Positions 41,072 through 49,332 of a stretch of 63,151 nt of DNA are shown here, piece by piece. Every line of letters starts with the position of its first letter. The stretch's first letter is position 1. Below the pieces are notes generated by a model. It saw only the letters and a list, made by a program, of their open reading frames with translations, did not search any database and was not told where the DNA came from. The position numbers and the translations under genes are program-made. Source of the stretch: JAULZV01 sp964401885 (GTDB lineage Bacteria > Patescibacteriota > Minisyncoccia > Phycocordibacterales > JAACPR01); assembly GCA_964401885.1 (NCBI GenBank), contig CAYOAC010000001.1:1-63151 (forward strand). Reading direction: 5' to 3'.

Positions 41072-41106
41072 AAAACGCGGGACTATTAATGTCTCGCGTT
41101 TTTTTA
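41072..41106 (+). terminator. Intrinsic terminator
   Basis: AAAACGCG-GGAC/GTCTCGCGTTTT stem and T run. Confidence 0.85.
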
Positions 41107-41175
41107 TTTTAAATATCTTTTTAATAGACTTTATTTTTTAAAGTGCTATTGTTTTTTTAAAGATCAAAAGTTCAA

Positions 41176-41694
41176 ATGAAAAAACATAATTTAAAGAGAT
41201 TATCTCTTGAAAGTCTTGTTCGGTTATGGTTTCGACTTCTTTGGCAAAAATATGATTTGGGTGGCATCAATGCAGGAAGATCATTACGTTGTGAAATGTT
41301 AGATTGTTTTCTTGATTTTACTCCTATTCCGCGTTTATCTTTTCCTTTGGAAGAATATTCAGAAGGTTTAGAAGATGAAATTTTAAGGAGACCAGTTTGT
41401 CGAACAAGACGAAGATTTGTGAAAATAGAAGAAATCAAACTTTGTACAAAAAGAGAGATTGCATTTCTTGGGTTGGGTGCTCTTCTTGCGCTTGAATATA
41501 ATGTTCATAAAGACACCGCATGGAGAGATGGTTATGAACTTGAACGTCGAAAAATAAGAGACGTATTAAGAAGATTTCCTGTTATGTATATATCAAGAAA
41601 ATGTGATATCAGGGAAGCTTGTGTTGCAATTCGTGTGAGAAGATCTGATTTAGAATGGATTGAATCCAAAAGATTACTTTGTAAAATTAAATAA
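41176..41694 (+). CDS. Hypothetical basic protein, 172 aa
   Basis: Strongly basic (Arg/Lys-rich: RRPVCRTRRRFVKIEEIK). The central segment AFLGLGALLALEYNVHKDTAW and the C-terminal CDIREACVAIRVRRSDLEWIE look helical. The charge suggests nucleic-acid binding, but no domain is recognised. Confidence 0.6.
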   Translation: MKKHNLKRLSLESLVRLWFRLLWQKYDLGGINAGRSLRCEMLDCFLDFTPIPRLSFPLEEYSEGLEDEILRRPVCRTRRRFVKIEEIKLCTKREIAFLGLGALLALEYNVHKDTAWRDGYELERRKIRDVLRRFPVMYISRKCDIREACVAIRVRRSDLEWIESKRLLCKIK

Positions 41695-41724
41695 AAATTT
41701 CTCGATTTGATATACATAATCGAT

Positions 41725-41754
41725 ATACCCCCTAAGGAAACTTGAGGGTATTTT
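41725..41754 (+). terminator. Weak intrinsic terminator
   Basis: ATACCC/GGGTAT stem followed by TTTATTT. Confidence 0.6.
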
Positions 41755-41893
41755 ATTTGATACTCTTAGTTAGATAATTATTTTTAATAAGGTAATACTG
41801 AATTCTGTTATCATTGACTTTTTGTATATTTGTTTTAACATATTTAAGTCTAGTTCTAGTCTGTTTCAGACAGATATCAATCAAATCAACAAA

Positions 41894-42058
41894 ATGAAAG
41901 TCAATAAGAATTTGAAGTTCGCCATGATTGTGGCGGGAATGATTACTGGTGCTCGAGTTTCATATAATCTATTTCCAACTAATCCATTTTTCATGATTGC
42001 CGGAGCATTTATAGCTGGAGGTTTAGTGACGGTGGCTTCTATTTTAGCGGAAGAATAA
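41894..42058 (+). CDS. Small membrane protein, 54 aa
   Basis: Starts at ATG 41894 (MKVNKNLKF), which fits the promoter TTGACT at 41814-41819; an ORF reading from 41822 would begin inside the promoter. Two hydrophobic helices with Gly/Ala (FAMIVAGMITGARVSY; FFMIAGAFIAGGLVTVASIL). No family. Confidence 0.6.
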   Translation: MKVNKNLKFAMIVAGMITGARVSYNLFPTNPFFMIAGAFIAGGLVTVASILAEE

Positions 42059-42081
42059 GTCTCAAAAAACTTAAATTATTG

Positions 42082-42119
42082 AAAAGACCTTGCCAGGTGA
42101 ATCCTTGCAGGTCTTTTTT
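42082..42119 (+). terminator. Intrinsic terminator
   Basis: AAAAGACCTTGC/GCAGGTCTTTT stem and T run. Confidence 0.85.
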
Positions 42120-42264
42120 ATTTAAAAAATTTTTTTAAAATTTAATTTTACAAAATTAAAAACTATCTTTACAGATTAAGTGTGTATGCTAAAGTTCGTT
42201 AGAAAGTTCACCTAACATGAACTCTGATTGAAGAAAAAGAAAAACAATCAAACCAAGAAAACAC

Positions 42265-42636
42265 ATGAAACGAGCAGATTTTTTGGAAGCATTCTATCGT
42301 ATTTGGGAAGCAGGAGATAAGCCTGAGGACAAACTTGCTTTATTGGATAAAGTCAACGGTCCTGTTGGTGGAACTGATCTTTCAGATTTGCCGATTGGGG
42401 ATCAATTGCAGATTCGAGAAGAATTTGATTTTCCAAGGTGGGATGAAGAAAGCGATGATGCAGATCATTACCCGGAAGAAAGAGAAATTCGTATTGCAAA
42501 GTATTGTTGGGAAAAAGGTATTGATCCTTCTCGGCAGCTTCGATACTTTGAAGCTCACCATCCAGAACTTTTGAGAGAGGTTCCTGAAGATAGTCGACTC
42601 ACAGTGTTTCATGATATCTTCATTTTTTATCGTTGA
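42265..42636 (+). CDS. Hypothetical acidic protein, 123 aa
   Basis: Acidic and aromatic (DFPRWDEESDDADHYPEE); helix-rich. No family recognised. Leader contains TTCGTTAG/CTAACATGAA hairpin near the probable transcription start and an A-rich stretch before the ATG. The downstream region is interrupted by an assembly gap. Confidence 0.6.
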   Translation: MKRADFLEAFYRIWEAGDKPEDKLALLDKVNGPVGGTDLSDLPIGDQLQIREEFDFPRWDEESDDADHYPEEREIRIAKYCWEKGIDPSRQLRYFEAHHPELLREVPEDSRLTVFHDIFIFYR

Positions 42637-42648
42637 TTCAATCGTCAG

Positions 42649-42658
42649 NNNNNNNNNN
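42649..42658. other. Assembly gap (10 N)
   Basis: Ten N between the 123-aa gene and its terminator. Confidence 0.99.
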
Positions 42659-42677
42659 GATTGTTTTATAGCTTTAG

Positions 42678-42704
42678 CCTCAAGTCATCTGATTTGAGGT
42701 TTTA
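42678..42704 (+). terminator. Intrinsic terminator
   Basis: CCTCAAGTCA/TGATTTGAGG stem, followed by TTTTATTT; its stem resembles the one at 40591. Confidence 0.75.
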
Positions 42705-42813
42705 TTTATATTAGAGCGTTACTTTATTTGACAAAAATGTTTTATATGTTATTTTTTTATTGAATTGGGTCTACATTAGGTCCAGTAAACCAGAACCTCA
42801 AATTATTGAAAAA

Positions 42814-43116
42814 ATGAAAAAGTCGAATGGATTCACACTGATGGAATTGATTGTTGTTATTTTTATTATCTTTATCCTTGTCTTCGTCATTGGATTTGGA
42901 TTGATCGGAGCGGGAATGTGTGGAAATGAATACTATACGGAAGAAGGGGTCCTCCAGATCATCCGTATTGAAGAGCCCAAGGCTTCGAGAGTTCTTACTT
43001 CCCAACGAAATGTTTTCAGTTATTCCGAAATTCTTGTGGAATATGAAGACGGATCAAGATGTACTTATTCGCTCGATTCCAATATTCTTTTTAATTACAA
43101 ACTCAAAAAGAAATAA
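42814..43116 (+). CDS. Type IV pilin-like / pseudopilin protein
   Basis: 100 aa. MKKSNGFTLMELIVVIFIIF is a class III signal: cleavage after Gly6, N-methylated Phe, Glu at +5, then a hydrophobic helix. The globular part is short (about 65 residues, two Cys). Starts at ATG 42814; the earlier in-frame ATG 42760 lies at the expected transcription start of TTGACA-N16-TATTTT. No other pilus genes are nearby. Confidence 0.85.
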   Translation: MKKSNGFTLMELIVVIFIIFILVFVIGFGLIGAGMCGNEYYTEEGVLQIIRIEEPKASRVLTSQRNVFSYSEILVEYEDGSRCTYSLDSNILFNYKLKKK

Positions 43117-43132
43117 TTCATTTTTGCTCATC

Positions 43133-43175
43133 AAAACCACCTGTCCCAAGCGTTGTCTTGGGAGGTGGTTTTTTT
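43133..43175 (+). terminator. Intrinsic terminator
   Basis: AAAACCACCT/AGGTGGTTTT outer and CCAAG/CTTGG inner stem, T run. Confidence 0.9.
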
Positions 43176-43185
43176 ATATAAAAAA

Positions 43186-43216
43186 ATGCGGTTCAAGTCT
43201 TCGACTTGAACCGCAT
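43186..43216 (-). terminator. Intrinsic terminator of the 43222 gene
   Basis: 14-bp perfect stem ATGCGGTTCAAGTC with its complement; on the minus strand it is followed by TTTTTT. Confidence 0.9.
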
Positions 43217-43221
43217 GAATA

Positions 43222-44328
43222 CTAATCTTTCACATAGAATGAAAGAGCCAAACGCTGACGTTTGATATCTCCAGTTATTGAATTTGGATAAGGATGACCA
43301 AGAACTTCGTACGGAGGAACATGCTTCCTTGAATTCATAGTATAAGGTTCTCCCATCATTGTTTTGCTAAGAACAATTGCACCAAGACCATGAGCAACAC
43401 CTCGACTTACATGACTAGGGTAATACTTCGACCACATGGGGTGTTCTTCTTCCGGATGAAGGCCAATCCAATAATTCGGACCGAAGCAAGTGGATTCAAA
43501 ATCTCCAACCATCTTAGGAAGATCAAATCTCCAAGTCACGATATTTTTTTGTTCTTCACGATCAAAGACTGGACCCAAAATATCTTTTTGAGTTACACCC
43601 CGAACAAAAGCAGCAACACAATGAACAAGGTACCACAAACCGGTGCGACGTGGATCTATAAATATGGTGTGTCTATCTGTTGCAGGTTTATCTTTGGAGT
43701 ACCATTGATCTTTAAAAGGTTCAATCTTTTTCAGATATTTTTCGAAAAAAGTTTCGAAAAAATAGTCTGTTGGTGAAATCACACGAGGAGAATATTTTTG
43801 GGCTAAAAAATATTCTTTAAAATGTGGGAACATTTCAAAAAAATCTGGAGTCAAAGATCCACAAAGTTTTCTCTCAGGATTACCGCAACCATTTTCAATC
43901 CAATAGATCGCGTCTTCCTTGAATTGTGATGTGAAAAGCCAGCGGGCCATAAGCAGAGTTTTTTCAGGTTCAATCATCATAAACACTGCAGGATATGTCT
44001 CTTCGATCGGAAACCCTTCTCCTAAAATTACGTGATCATCAAGAAGAGACTCTAGCAATTCTTCGGATGCATGAGTATGGCCGTTTCTATTGAGGGTTGT
44101 GACCATGTTTAATATGACACTTCGATCAGCAGTCCATTTACGAAATGCTTTCAAAGTTGCTGTTGGACTAGGTTCCTTCAATAAATCGTCTAGGGGCATA
44201 TGCGTAAATGAAGCTTTTCGGCATCGTGCATATACCTGATTTCCTGCGAGTCTTTGACGGAGCAATTCCATCTGGGCATCTGGCGATAGTGCTGTTTGCA
44301 CTGACTGACATTTAATTTCTTTAGGCAT
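43222..44328 (-). CDS. Hypothetical protein, 368 aa
   Basis: Soluble, aromatic- and Pro-rich, evenly coding throughout. No family recognised. Motifs that may help a search: FIDPRRTGLWYLVHCVAAFV, CFGPNYWIGLHPEEEHPMW and a C-terminal GDIKRQRLALSFYVKD. It has no signal peptide. A TATAAT and TTGACA lie about 120 nt upstream of the ATG, so the leader is unusually long for this window. Confidence 0.7.
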   Translation of the reverse strand: MPKEIKCQSVQTALSPDAQMELLRQRLAGNQVYARCRKASFTHMPLDDLLKEPSPTATLKAFRKWTADRSVILNMVTTLNRNGHTHASEELLESLLDDHVILGEGFPIEETYPAVFMMIEPEKTLLMARWLFTSQFKEDAIYWIENGCGNPERKLCGSLTPDFFEMFPHFKEYFLAQKYSPRVISPTDYFFETFFEKYLKKIEPFKDQWYSKDKPATDRHTIFIDPRRTGLWYLVHCVAAFVRGVTQKDILGPVFDREEQKNIVTWRFDLPKMVGDFESTCFGPNYWIGLHPEEEHPMWSKYYPSHVSRGVAHGLGAIVLSKTMMGEPYTMNSRKHVPPYEVLGHPYPNSITGDIKRQRLALSFYVKD

Positions 44329-44552
44329 TGTATTATCTTCTAAAGAGATAACTCCTGAGAGTCATCAAGTCTATAGTATTTTCCTGGGAGAACACTAAGA
44401 ATTTTTGTGAGCTTTTCCGTAATTTGTAAAGTTCAATTCCAAAGCCAATATTATACCTTTGGTGTAAAGTGTCAATTTAAAAAAATAAAAAATATAAATA
44501 AAAAAAGTGATTGATTCAGATATTCTCTAAACCAACCACCCGATTTGAACGA

Positions 44553-44642
44553 TTAACGTCCACGACCTGTTCCACGGCTTCCGCCTCCGGAACCTGCATT
44601 GCCGGTACTGATACCGCCTTTACCGCCTTTTCCTTTACTCAT
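44553..44642 (-). CDS. Gly-rich small protein, 29 aa, with perfect Shine-Dalgarno
   Basis: Minus strand: AGAAAGGAGGTG (44662-44651) is followed 9 nt later by ATG (44642-44640) and 29 codons. The product is Gly/Ser/Arg/Lys-rich (MSKGKGGKGGIST, then GSGGGSRGTGRGR). The GC-rich codons stand out in an AT-rich gap. It is the strongest ribosome-binding site in the window. Function unknown; the composition suggests nucleic-acid binding or a structural peptide. Too short for automated calling. Confidence 0.65.
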   Translation of the reverse strand: MSKGKGGKGGISTGNAGSGGGSRGTGRGR

Positions 44643-44820
44643 TTTTATTTCACCTCCTTTCTACTTAATTAAAGATTATAATTTTAAAATATATTGTCAA
44701 GTATTATAAATATCATTATTGACTAATTACTAAAAATATTTTATTCTTCCGACAATAAAGTTCTTTGAAATTGGTTTCAGAGAATAATGATTTTAAAAAT
44801 CAAACACTACTCAACTCGAC

Positions 44821-45996
44821 ATGAACAAAAAGCAAATCAATAAACTGGTTAATATTTTTCGTTATGTAACATGGATCAAAGTGATAGCAATCACTGGTGG
44901 TCCTTGTGCTGGCAAGTCGACTTTCCTTAAGATGGCAATCAAAATGCTTGAAAAATGGGGAATTGTTGTCATTGTTGTTCCGGAGGTTGCTAGGGAATTG
45001 ATTTCTTCTGGTATTACTCCATGGAATCCTGATTGGAAAAAGTCCACTGATTTTCAAAGACACATCATCCTGAATGCTCTTACGAAAGAGGCACTGTTTT
45101 TTAAGGCCTTGCTCGATATGGATCTGAAAGGAAAAAAAGTTGTGTTCTTGTGTGATCGTGGAATTCCAGATGGGATGGCTTATTGTGGAAAGGAAACTTT
45201 CTTCAAATTGCTTTCTAAAATGGGAATAAGTTACAACGATATTTTAGAGCGTTATGATGCTGTGATTCATCTTGTCACTGCAGCTATCGGAGCACCTGAT
45301 TTTTATGTCACTGATGAAGAAAGGCGTGAAACTTTGATGGAAGCTGTCGCTCTAGATATTGCTACTCGGGAAGCGTGGCTTCCACACCAGCATTTTTCAC
45401 TCGTGGATAATACTGGAACATTCGATCACAAAATCCTACGAGCTCTGCTCGCACTTAGAAGAACAATTGATATGCCGAAAGCACAAGAAATCGAAAGGAA
45501 GTTTTTACTGAAAAGACATGACTTCAATGGAATTGAGTTTCCAGCAGGAACACAGTCCTTTGAATTGTTTCAAGATTATCTGGATCGTTCGGATCGTCCT
45601 GGTATCGAATGTCGTGTTCGTCTCAAAGTCCTCGAAGGAGTCTCGTCTTACGTTTACACCGAAAAGACCCAGACTGAAGAAGAAGGAGTTCGAGGTGAAA
45701 ACGAAGAAAAGATCACAGAAGCTCGTTATCAAGAACTTCTTGCGGCTTATGGTAATCCTAAATGGAATCAAATCCGCAAAACTCGCTACAAGATCCCTCT
45801 TGAGGGTGAGCATGTGATGGAACTTGATGAATATCATGATCGACTTCAAGGCCTAGTTGTGGCTGAGGTTGAGTTTAAATCAACCAAGGACATGGAGCAA
45901 TTTGTGATGCCTAAATTTATTGGTAAACATCTTGATGTCACTGCGGATGAAAGGTACTCCAATGCCTCTTTGGCTAAAAACGGCTGGCCCACATAA
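44821..45996 (+). CDS. AAA_28-type P-loop ATPase fused to a CYTH triphosphate-binding domain
   Basis: 391 aa. Residues 20-215: ITGGPCAGKST (Walker A), VVPEVAREL, LCDRGIPDG, the AAA_28/NadR-like kinase layout. Residues 225-391: AQEIERKFLL, the EIERKF signature of CYTH domains, followed by the alternating charged strands (YVYTEKTQ, KTRYKIPLEG, MELDEYHDRLQGLVVAEVEF). CYTH proteins bind triphosphorylated compounds such as inorganic triphosphate, thiamine triphosphate or nucleotides. The fusion is known in some bacteria, with uncertain function. Confidence 0.85.
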   Translation: MNKKQINKLVNIFRYVTWIKVIAITGGPCAGKSTFLKMAIKMLEKWGIVVIVVPEVARELISSGITPWNPDWKKSTDFQRHIILNALTKEALFFKALLDMDLKGKKVVFLCDRGIPDGMAYCGKETFFKLLSKMGISYNDILERYDAVIHLVTAAIGAPDFYVTDEERRETLMEAVALDIATREAWLPHQHFSLVDNTGTFDHKILRALLALRRTIDMPKAQEIERKFLLKRHDFNGIEFPAGTQSFELFQDYLDRSDRPGIECRVRLKVLEGVSSYVYTEKTQTEEEGVRGENEEKITEARYQELLAAYGNPKWNQIRKTRYKIPLEGEHVMELDEYHDRLQGLVVAEVEFKSTKDMEQFVMPKFIGKHLDVTADERYSNASLAKNGWPT

Positions 45997-46016
45997 AATT
46001 TTTCTGATTCCAAAAT

Positions 46017-46048
46017 CCCTTACTCGTTTCGATGAGTAAGGGTTTTTT
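46017..46048 (+). terminator. Intrinsic terminator
   Basis: CCCTTACTC/GAGTAAGGG stem and T run. Confidence 0.9.
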
Positions 46049-46062
46049 AATATGAATAAAAC

Positions 46063-46162
46063 TTTTAGCAAAATAATATTTCTTAATTTTTTTCTGTCGT
46101 GGGACCCACCAATTACGGCACCCAGTCTCCAGAAAAAAATTAAGAAATATTATTTGCTAAAA
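46063..46162. mobile_element. MITE-like 100-bp inverted-repeat element
   Basis: Left arm 46063-46096 (TTTTAGCAAAATAATATTTC onward) and right arm 46130-46162 are reverse complements over 33 bp with a single 1-nt indel. The 33-nt centre carries GTGGGACCCAC. AAACTTT occurs at both edges (46059-46065 and 46161-46167) and may be a target duplication. No coding capacity. It could also act as a long RNA hairpin. Confidence 0.6.
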
Positions 46163-46228
46163 ACTTTACACACTTTATTAGTAAGATTTATTTACAAAAA
46201 CCCAAAAATATGTTATTAATATAAGCGT

Positions 46229-46369
46229 ATGAATAATACAAAACAACAACTGAATATGAACACAACTTACGGATGTCCATCATCAAGCCCTTTTGCTATG
46301 GATGCCGTTATTGTTGCGTCATATACTTCGCTTATATTTAGCCGAGGCAGTTGTAGTCTTTTGTCTTAA
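46229..46369 (+). CDS. Small leaderless ORF, 46 aa, possible peptide precursor
   Basis: ATG 46229 to TAA 46367-46369. The N-terminus is polar (MNNTKQQLNMNTTYG), followed by a Ser/Cys-rich part (CPSSSPFAMDAV; SRGSCSLLS at the end). TAATAT (46217-46222) lies exactly 6 nt upstream, a leaderless arrangement; TATTAA 17 nt after TTTACA is an alternative -10. A terminator follows, then an MFS exporter and an ABC-F gene. Precursor plus exporter plus ribosome-protection protein is the layout of some antimicrobial peptide loci, but no modifying enzyme is adjacent. Confidence 0.4.
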   Translation: MNNTKQQLNMNTTYGCPSSSPFAMDAVIVASYTSLIFSRGSCSLLS

Positions 46370-46401
46370 ACTTTCCTCCTTTTCTCTCATAAATTAGAAA
46401 T

Positions 46402-46434
46402 GCCCCGGCTCGATAAAAAGCCAGGGCTTTTTAT
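46402..46434 (+). terminator. Intrinsic terminator
   Basis: GCCCCGGCT/AGCCAGGGC stem followed by TTTTTA; ends the small-ORF unit. Confidence 0.85.
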
Positions 46435-46483
46435 TTGAGCAAAAACCTAAAAAACAACAAACAATTAGAAAGATCATTAACAA

Positions 46484-47680
46484 ATGAAAACGAATCAGAA
46501 ACTTGAATCAAACCTTACAAAGATGATGGTTTACAATATTTTTTGTGAACCATTCTTTTGGGGTCCTATTCTTATTTTGACATTACAACAACTCGCGCAT
46601 ATGACGCTTGAAGAAATTTATACTCTTGAAGCGGTTTGTATTGTGATGACTCTCGTCATCGATATTCCTACGGGCGCATTATCAGATATGATTGGAAGAA
46701 AGAAAATGCTCATCATTGCGCAAATTCTTTTGTTCTTATCTTTTCTGTGTTTTGCATTTATGAAACAGCCGTGGCACGCATGGGTAGCAAACATGTTTTG
46801 GGGAACTGGTTATGCTTTTAAATCCGGAACGGACAAAGCATTACTTCAAGAAACTTGTATTGCTCTAGATAAGGATAAGAGTTTTTACCGGAAATATATT
46901 GGTAAGGCTCAAGGGTATAGATTGCTCTTAATGGCAATTTGTGCACCGATTACGACATGGCTCGGATCTGAAAGTTTGAGAATTCCATTATATTGGTCAA
47001 TTCCAACTTTAATTATTCCATTGATTTGCGTGTTTGTTTTGACAGAACCTCCTAGAGAAATTAAAGAGTTAACTGTGAATGAACATGTAAAACAAATGAA
47101 AAAAGGATTAATAGATACTTGTTCAAGCAGTAAAGTTATTTGGATAACTTTGTACGCTTGCATTATGGGTACAGCTTCTAAAATTTGGTTTTTTACTTAC
47201 AATCCATACTGTGAAAAAGTTGGAATGGAAGTAAGTGATTTTGGATGGCTATTTTTCTTCATTAATTTAATTGCTTGGTTATCAAGTATCTATGGACAAA
47301 GAGTAGAAAAGAAAATTGGTGAAAAAGCTGTTGTATATATATTAATTCCAACAATAGGGATTCCAATATTTGCGATGGGGATTTTGCCTCTACCTATTAT
47401 GTCTTACTGTGTTTTATTCCAGAATATAATTCGAGGAATGTCCGGTCCTTTCATTGATGGGATGACAGAAAAGTTCCTTAAAAATGAAACACGTGCAACA
47501 GTACTGTCTGTACAATCATCAATAATGTTTGCTTTTGCGGCTATTGGTTTATGGTTGTTCGGGAAAATTGTTGATGTTCAAGGTTTGCTTGAATCTCTTA
47601 TCATTGTTGGAATTATAACTTTAACCTCTTTTGGAATATTAATGTTATTTTGGAAAACAGTGTTCAAGATTCAAAAATAG
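46484..47680 (+). CDS. Major facilitator superfamily transporter
   Basis: 398 aa, about 12 transmembrane helices. The loop 2-3 motif GALSDMIGRKKML is the MFS motif A; PTGALSD and GTGYAFKSGTDKALL place it with drug/metabolite exporters. Substrate unknown. A-rich leader without Shine-Dalgarno; terminator at 47707. Confidence 0.85.
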   Translation: MKTNQKLESNLTKMMVYNIFCEPFFWGPILILTLQQLAHMTLEEIYTLEAVCIVMTLVIDIPTGALSDMIGRKKMLIIAQILLFLSFLCFAFMKQPWHAWVANMFWGTGYAFKSGTDKALLQETCIALDKDKSFYRKYIGKAQGYRLLLMAICAPITTWLGSESLRIPLYWSIPTLIIPLICVFVLTEPPREIKELTVNEHVKQMKKGLIDTCSSSKVIWITLYACIMGTASKIWFFTYNPYCEKVGMEVSDFGWLFFFINLIAWLSSIYGQRVEKKIGEKAVVYILIPTIGIPIFAMGILPLPIMSYCVLFQNIIRGMSGPFIDGMTEKFLKNETRATVLSVQSSIMFAFAAIGLWLFGKIVDVQGLLESLIIVGIITLTSFGILMLFWKTVFKIQK

Positions 47681-47706
47681 GTTTAGATTATTCCTTAAAT
47701 ATAATC

Positions 47707-47738
47707 AAACGCACAATATGGGATATTGTGCGTTTTTT
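47707..47738 (+). terminator. Intrinsic terminator
   Basis: AAACGCACAATAT/ATATTGTGCGTTT 13-bp stem, loop GGG, T run. Confidence 0.92.
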
Positions 47739-47782
47739 AATTATGCCTGTTCAAGTTCTTTATTTTGTGTTACTGTAATGCG

Positions 47783-49240
47783 ATGTCTAAAGAAGAAGCT
47801 ATTATACGATTTGAAAAAGTATCGTTTGAATATGGACACAATAAACCTATCTTAGATGAGGTGTCTTTCCTTATTCGTCAAAAAAGTAAATTAACTATTA
47901 TGGGTCAAAATGGTGCTGGTAAAAGTACACTTTTTAAATTAATTACAGGTGATTTAAAACCTGAATCAGGGAAAATAAATATTGTTAATGGAGTAAGTAT
48001 TGCTGTATCACGACAAGTTATTGCCAGAAATGAATTGAATCTAACTGTCCGGGAATTTTTTGAAAAATGTTTTGATAAAAAAGTTTATGATATTGATCCA
48101 CGGATTGATGAAGTTCTTGAAACTGTTAACTTGCATGCACCTCATGATCGTATCATCGATGATTTTTCTGGTGGTCAACAAGCTCGACTTCTTTTGGCTT
48201 CTGCATTGATTCAAAATCCAGATGTACTTTTACTTGATGAACCGACAAACAATTTAGATAAATCAGGAATTGCTCATTTAACAGATTTTATTAAAAATTA
48301 TAGAAAAACTGTTTTAGTTATTTCTCACGATGCAGAATTTTTGAATTCATTTACTGATGGGGTTTTGTATCTTGATATTTATACAAAAAAAGTAGAGCAA
48401 TATGTAGGAAACTATTTTGATTTATTAAAAGAAATTACTTTGAGAATTGAAAAAGAAAATAGAAAAAATGCACAACTTGCTAAAGAAATTCAAGAGAATA
48501 AAGACAAGGCGAACTTTTTTGCAAACAAAGGAGGACAAATGCGTATGGTTGCAAAAAGAATGAGAGAAAAAGCAGAAGAACTTGAAGATGCAAAAGTAGA
48601 TGTTAGAAGAGAGGACAAGACAATTAGAAATTTTAAAATTCCAGTACAAGCCGATCTTTCTGGTGAATTACTCTCGATTACTTCTTTTACAATAATGAAT
48701 CCCAAAACTCATAAAATTGTTTCTAAGACAGCAGATATCTCACTCAAAAAAGGAAAACATTTATTATTATCTGGACCAAATGGAATAGGAAAAAGTACAT
48801 TATTGGAATCTATTGCAACAGGAAAAGCAAAAGGTGCAAAAATAAGAAGTGATGTAATGGTAGGGTATTATAGACAAGATTTTTCAACACTTAATTTTGA
48901 AGATACAGTTTATAAATCTTTGACAGAAATTATGCAAACCAGAGACGAACATCACATGAGAAGTGTTGCCTCTAATTTTCTTATTACTGCAGAAATAATG
49001 AAAACCAAAATCGAAAGTCTATCTGAAGGGCAAAAGGGTCTCGTTGCTTTTGCTCGACTTGTTTTACAAGAGCCAGCTATCTTGATGCTTGATGAACCAA
49101 CAAATCATATTAATTTTAGACATTTACCGGTTATTGCAAAAGCTTTAAGCGAATTCCAGGGGGCATTAGTTCTAGTAAGTCACGTTCCTGAATTTGTTCA
49201 TCAAATTAAAATTGATGAAATTCTACACTTGGATAAATAG
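47783..49240 (+). CDS. ABC-F family ATPase (ribosome-associated)
   Basis: 485 aa from ATG 47783; TTG 47765 is upstream but within the promoter region. Two ABC cassettes: GQNGAGKST, SGGQQARLLLAS, LLDEPTNNLD; then GPNGIGKST, LSEGQKGLVAF, MLDEPTNHINF. No membrane domain. The linker (about residues 225-305) has the basic helix FFANKGGQMRMVAKRMREKA that in ABC-F proteins reaches toward the P-site tRNA. The second cassette is atypical: LSEGQ for LSGGQ, and NHINF where the D-loop Asp is normally found. Role: translation factor or antibiotic resistance/self-protection. Confidence 0.9.
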   Translation: MSKEEAIIRFEKVSFEYGHNKPILDEVSFLIRQKSKLTIMGQNGAGKSTLFKLITGDLKPESGKINIVNGVSIAVSRQVIARNELNLTVREFFEKCFDKKVYDIDPRIDEVLETVNLHAPHDRIIDDFSGGQQARLLLASALIQNPDVLLLDEPTNNLDKSGIAHLTDFIKNYRKTVLVISHDAEFLNSFTDGVLYLDIYTKKVEQYVGNYFDLLKEITLRIEKENRKNAQLAKEIQENKDKANFFANKGGQMRMVAKRMREKAEELEDAKVDVRREDKTIRNFKIPVQADLSGELLSITSFTIMNPKTHKIVSKTADISLKKGKHLLLSGPNGIGKSTLLESIATGKAKGAKIRSDVMVGYYRQDFSTLNFEDTVYKSLTEIMQTRDEHHMRSVASNFLITAEIMKTKIESLSEGQKGLVAFARLVLQEPAILMLDEPTNHINFRHLPVIAKALSEFQGALVLVSHVPEFVHQIKIDEILHLDK

Positions 49241-49277
49241 ACTATTTACTTATTGTTAAAACTGTGTTAATATATTT

Positions 49278-49312
49278 TTGAATCGGTGAACTCTAAGTAG
49301 CCGAAAAACCAC
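49278..49312 (+). promoter_or_regulatory. 5'-leader hairpin motif, copy 2
   Basis: TTGAATCGGTGAAC...AAGTAGCCGAAAAAC. TCGGT (49283-49287) pairs with GCCGA (49300-49304). Compared with copy 1 at 32763, the C-G pair at the stem top becomes U-G, so pairing is kept while the sequence changes. Confidence 0.65.
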
Positions 49313-49332
49313 AAAAAAGAAAAACAAAAGTA

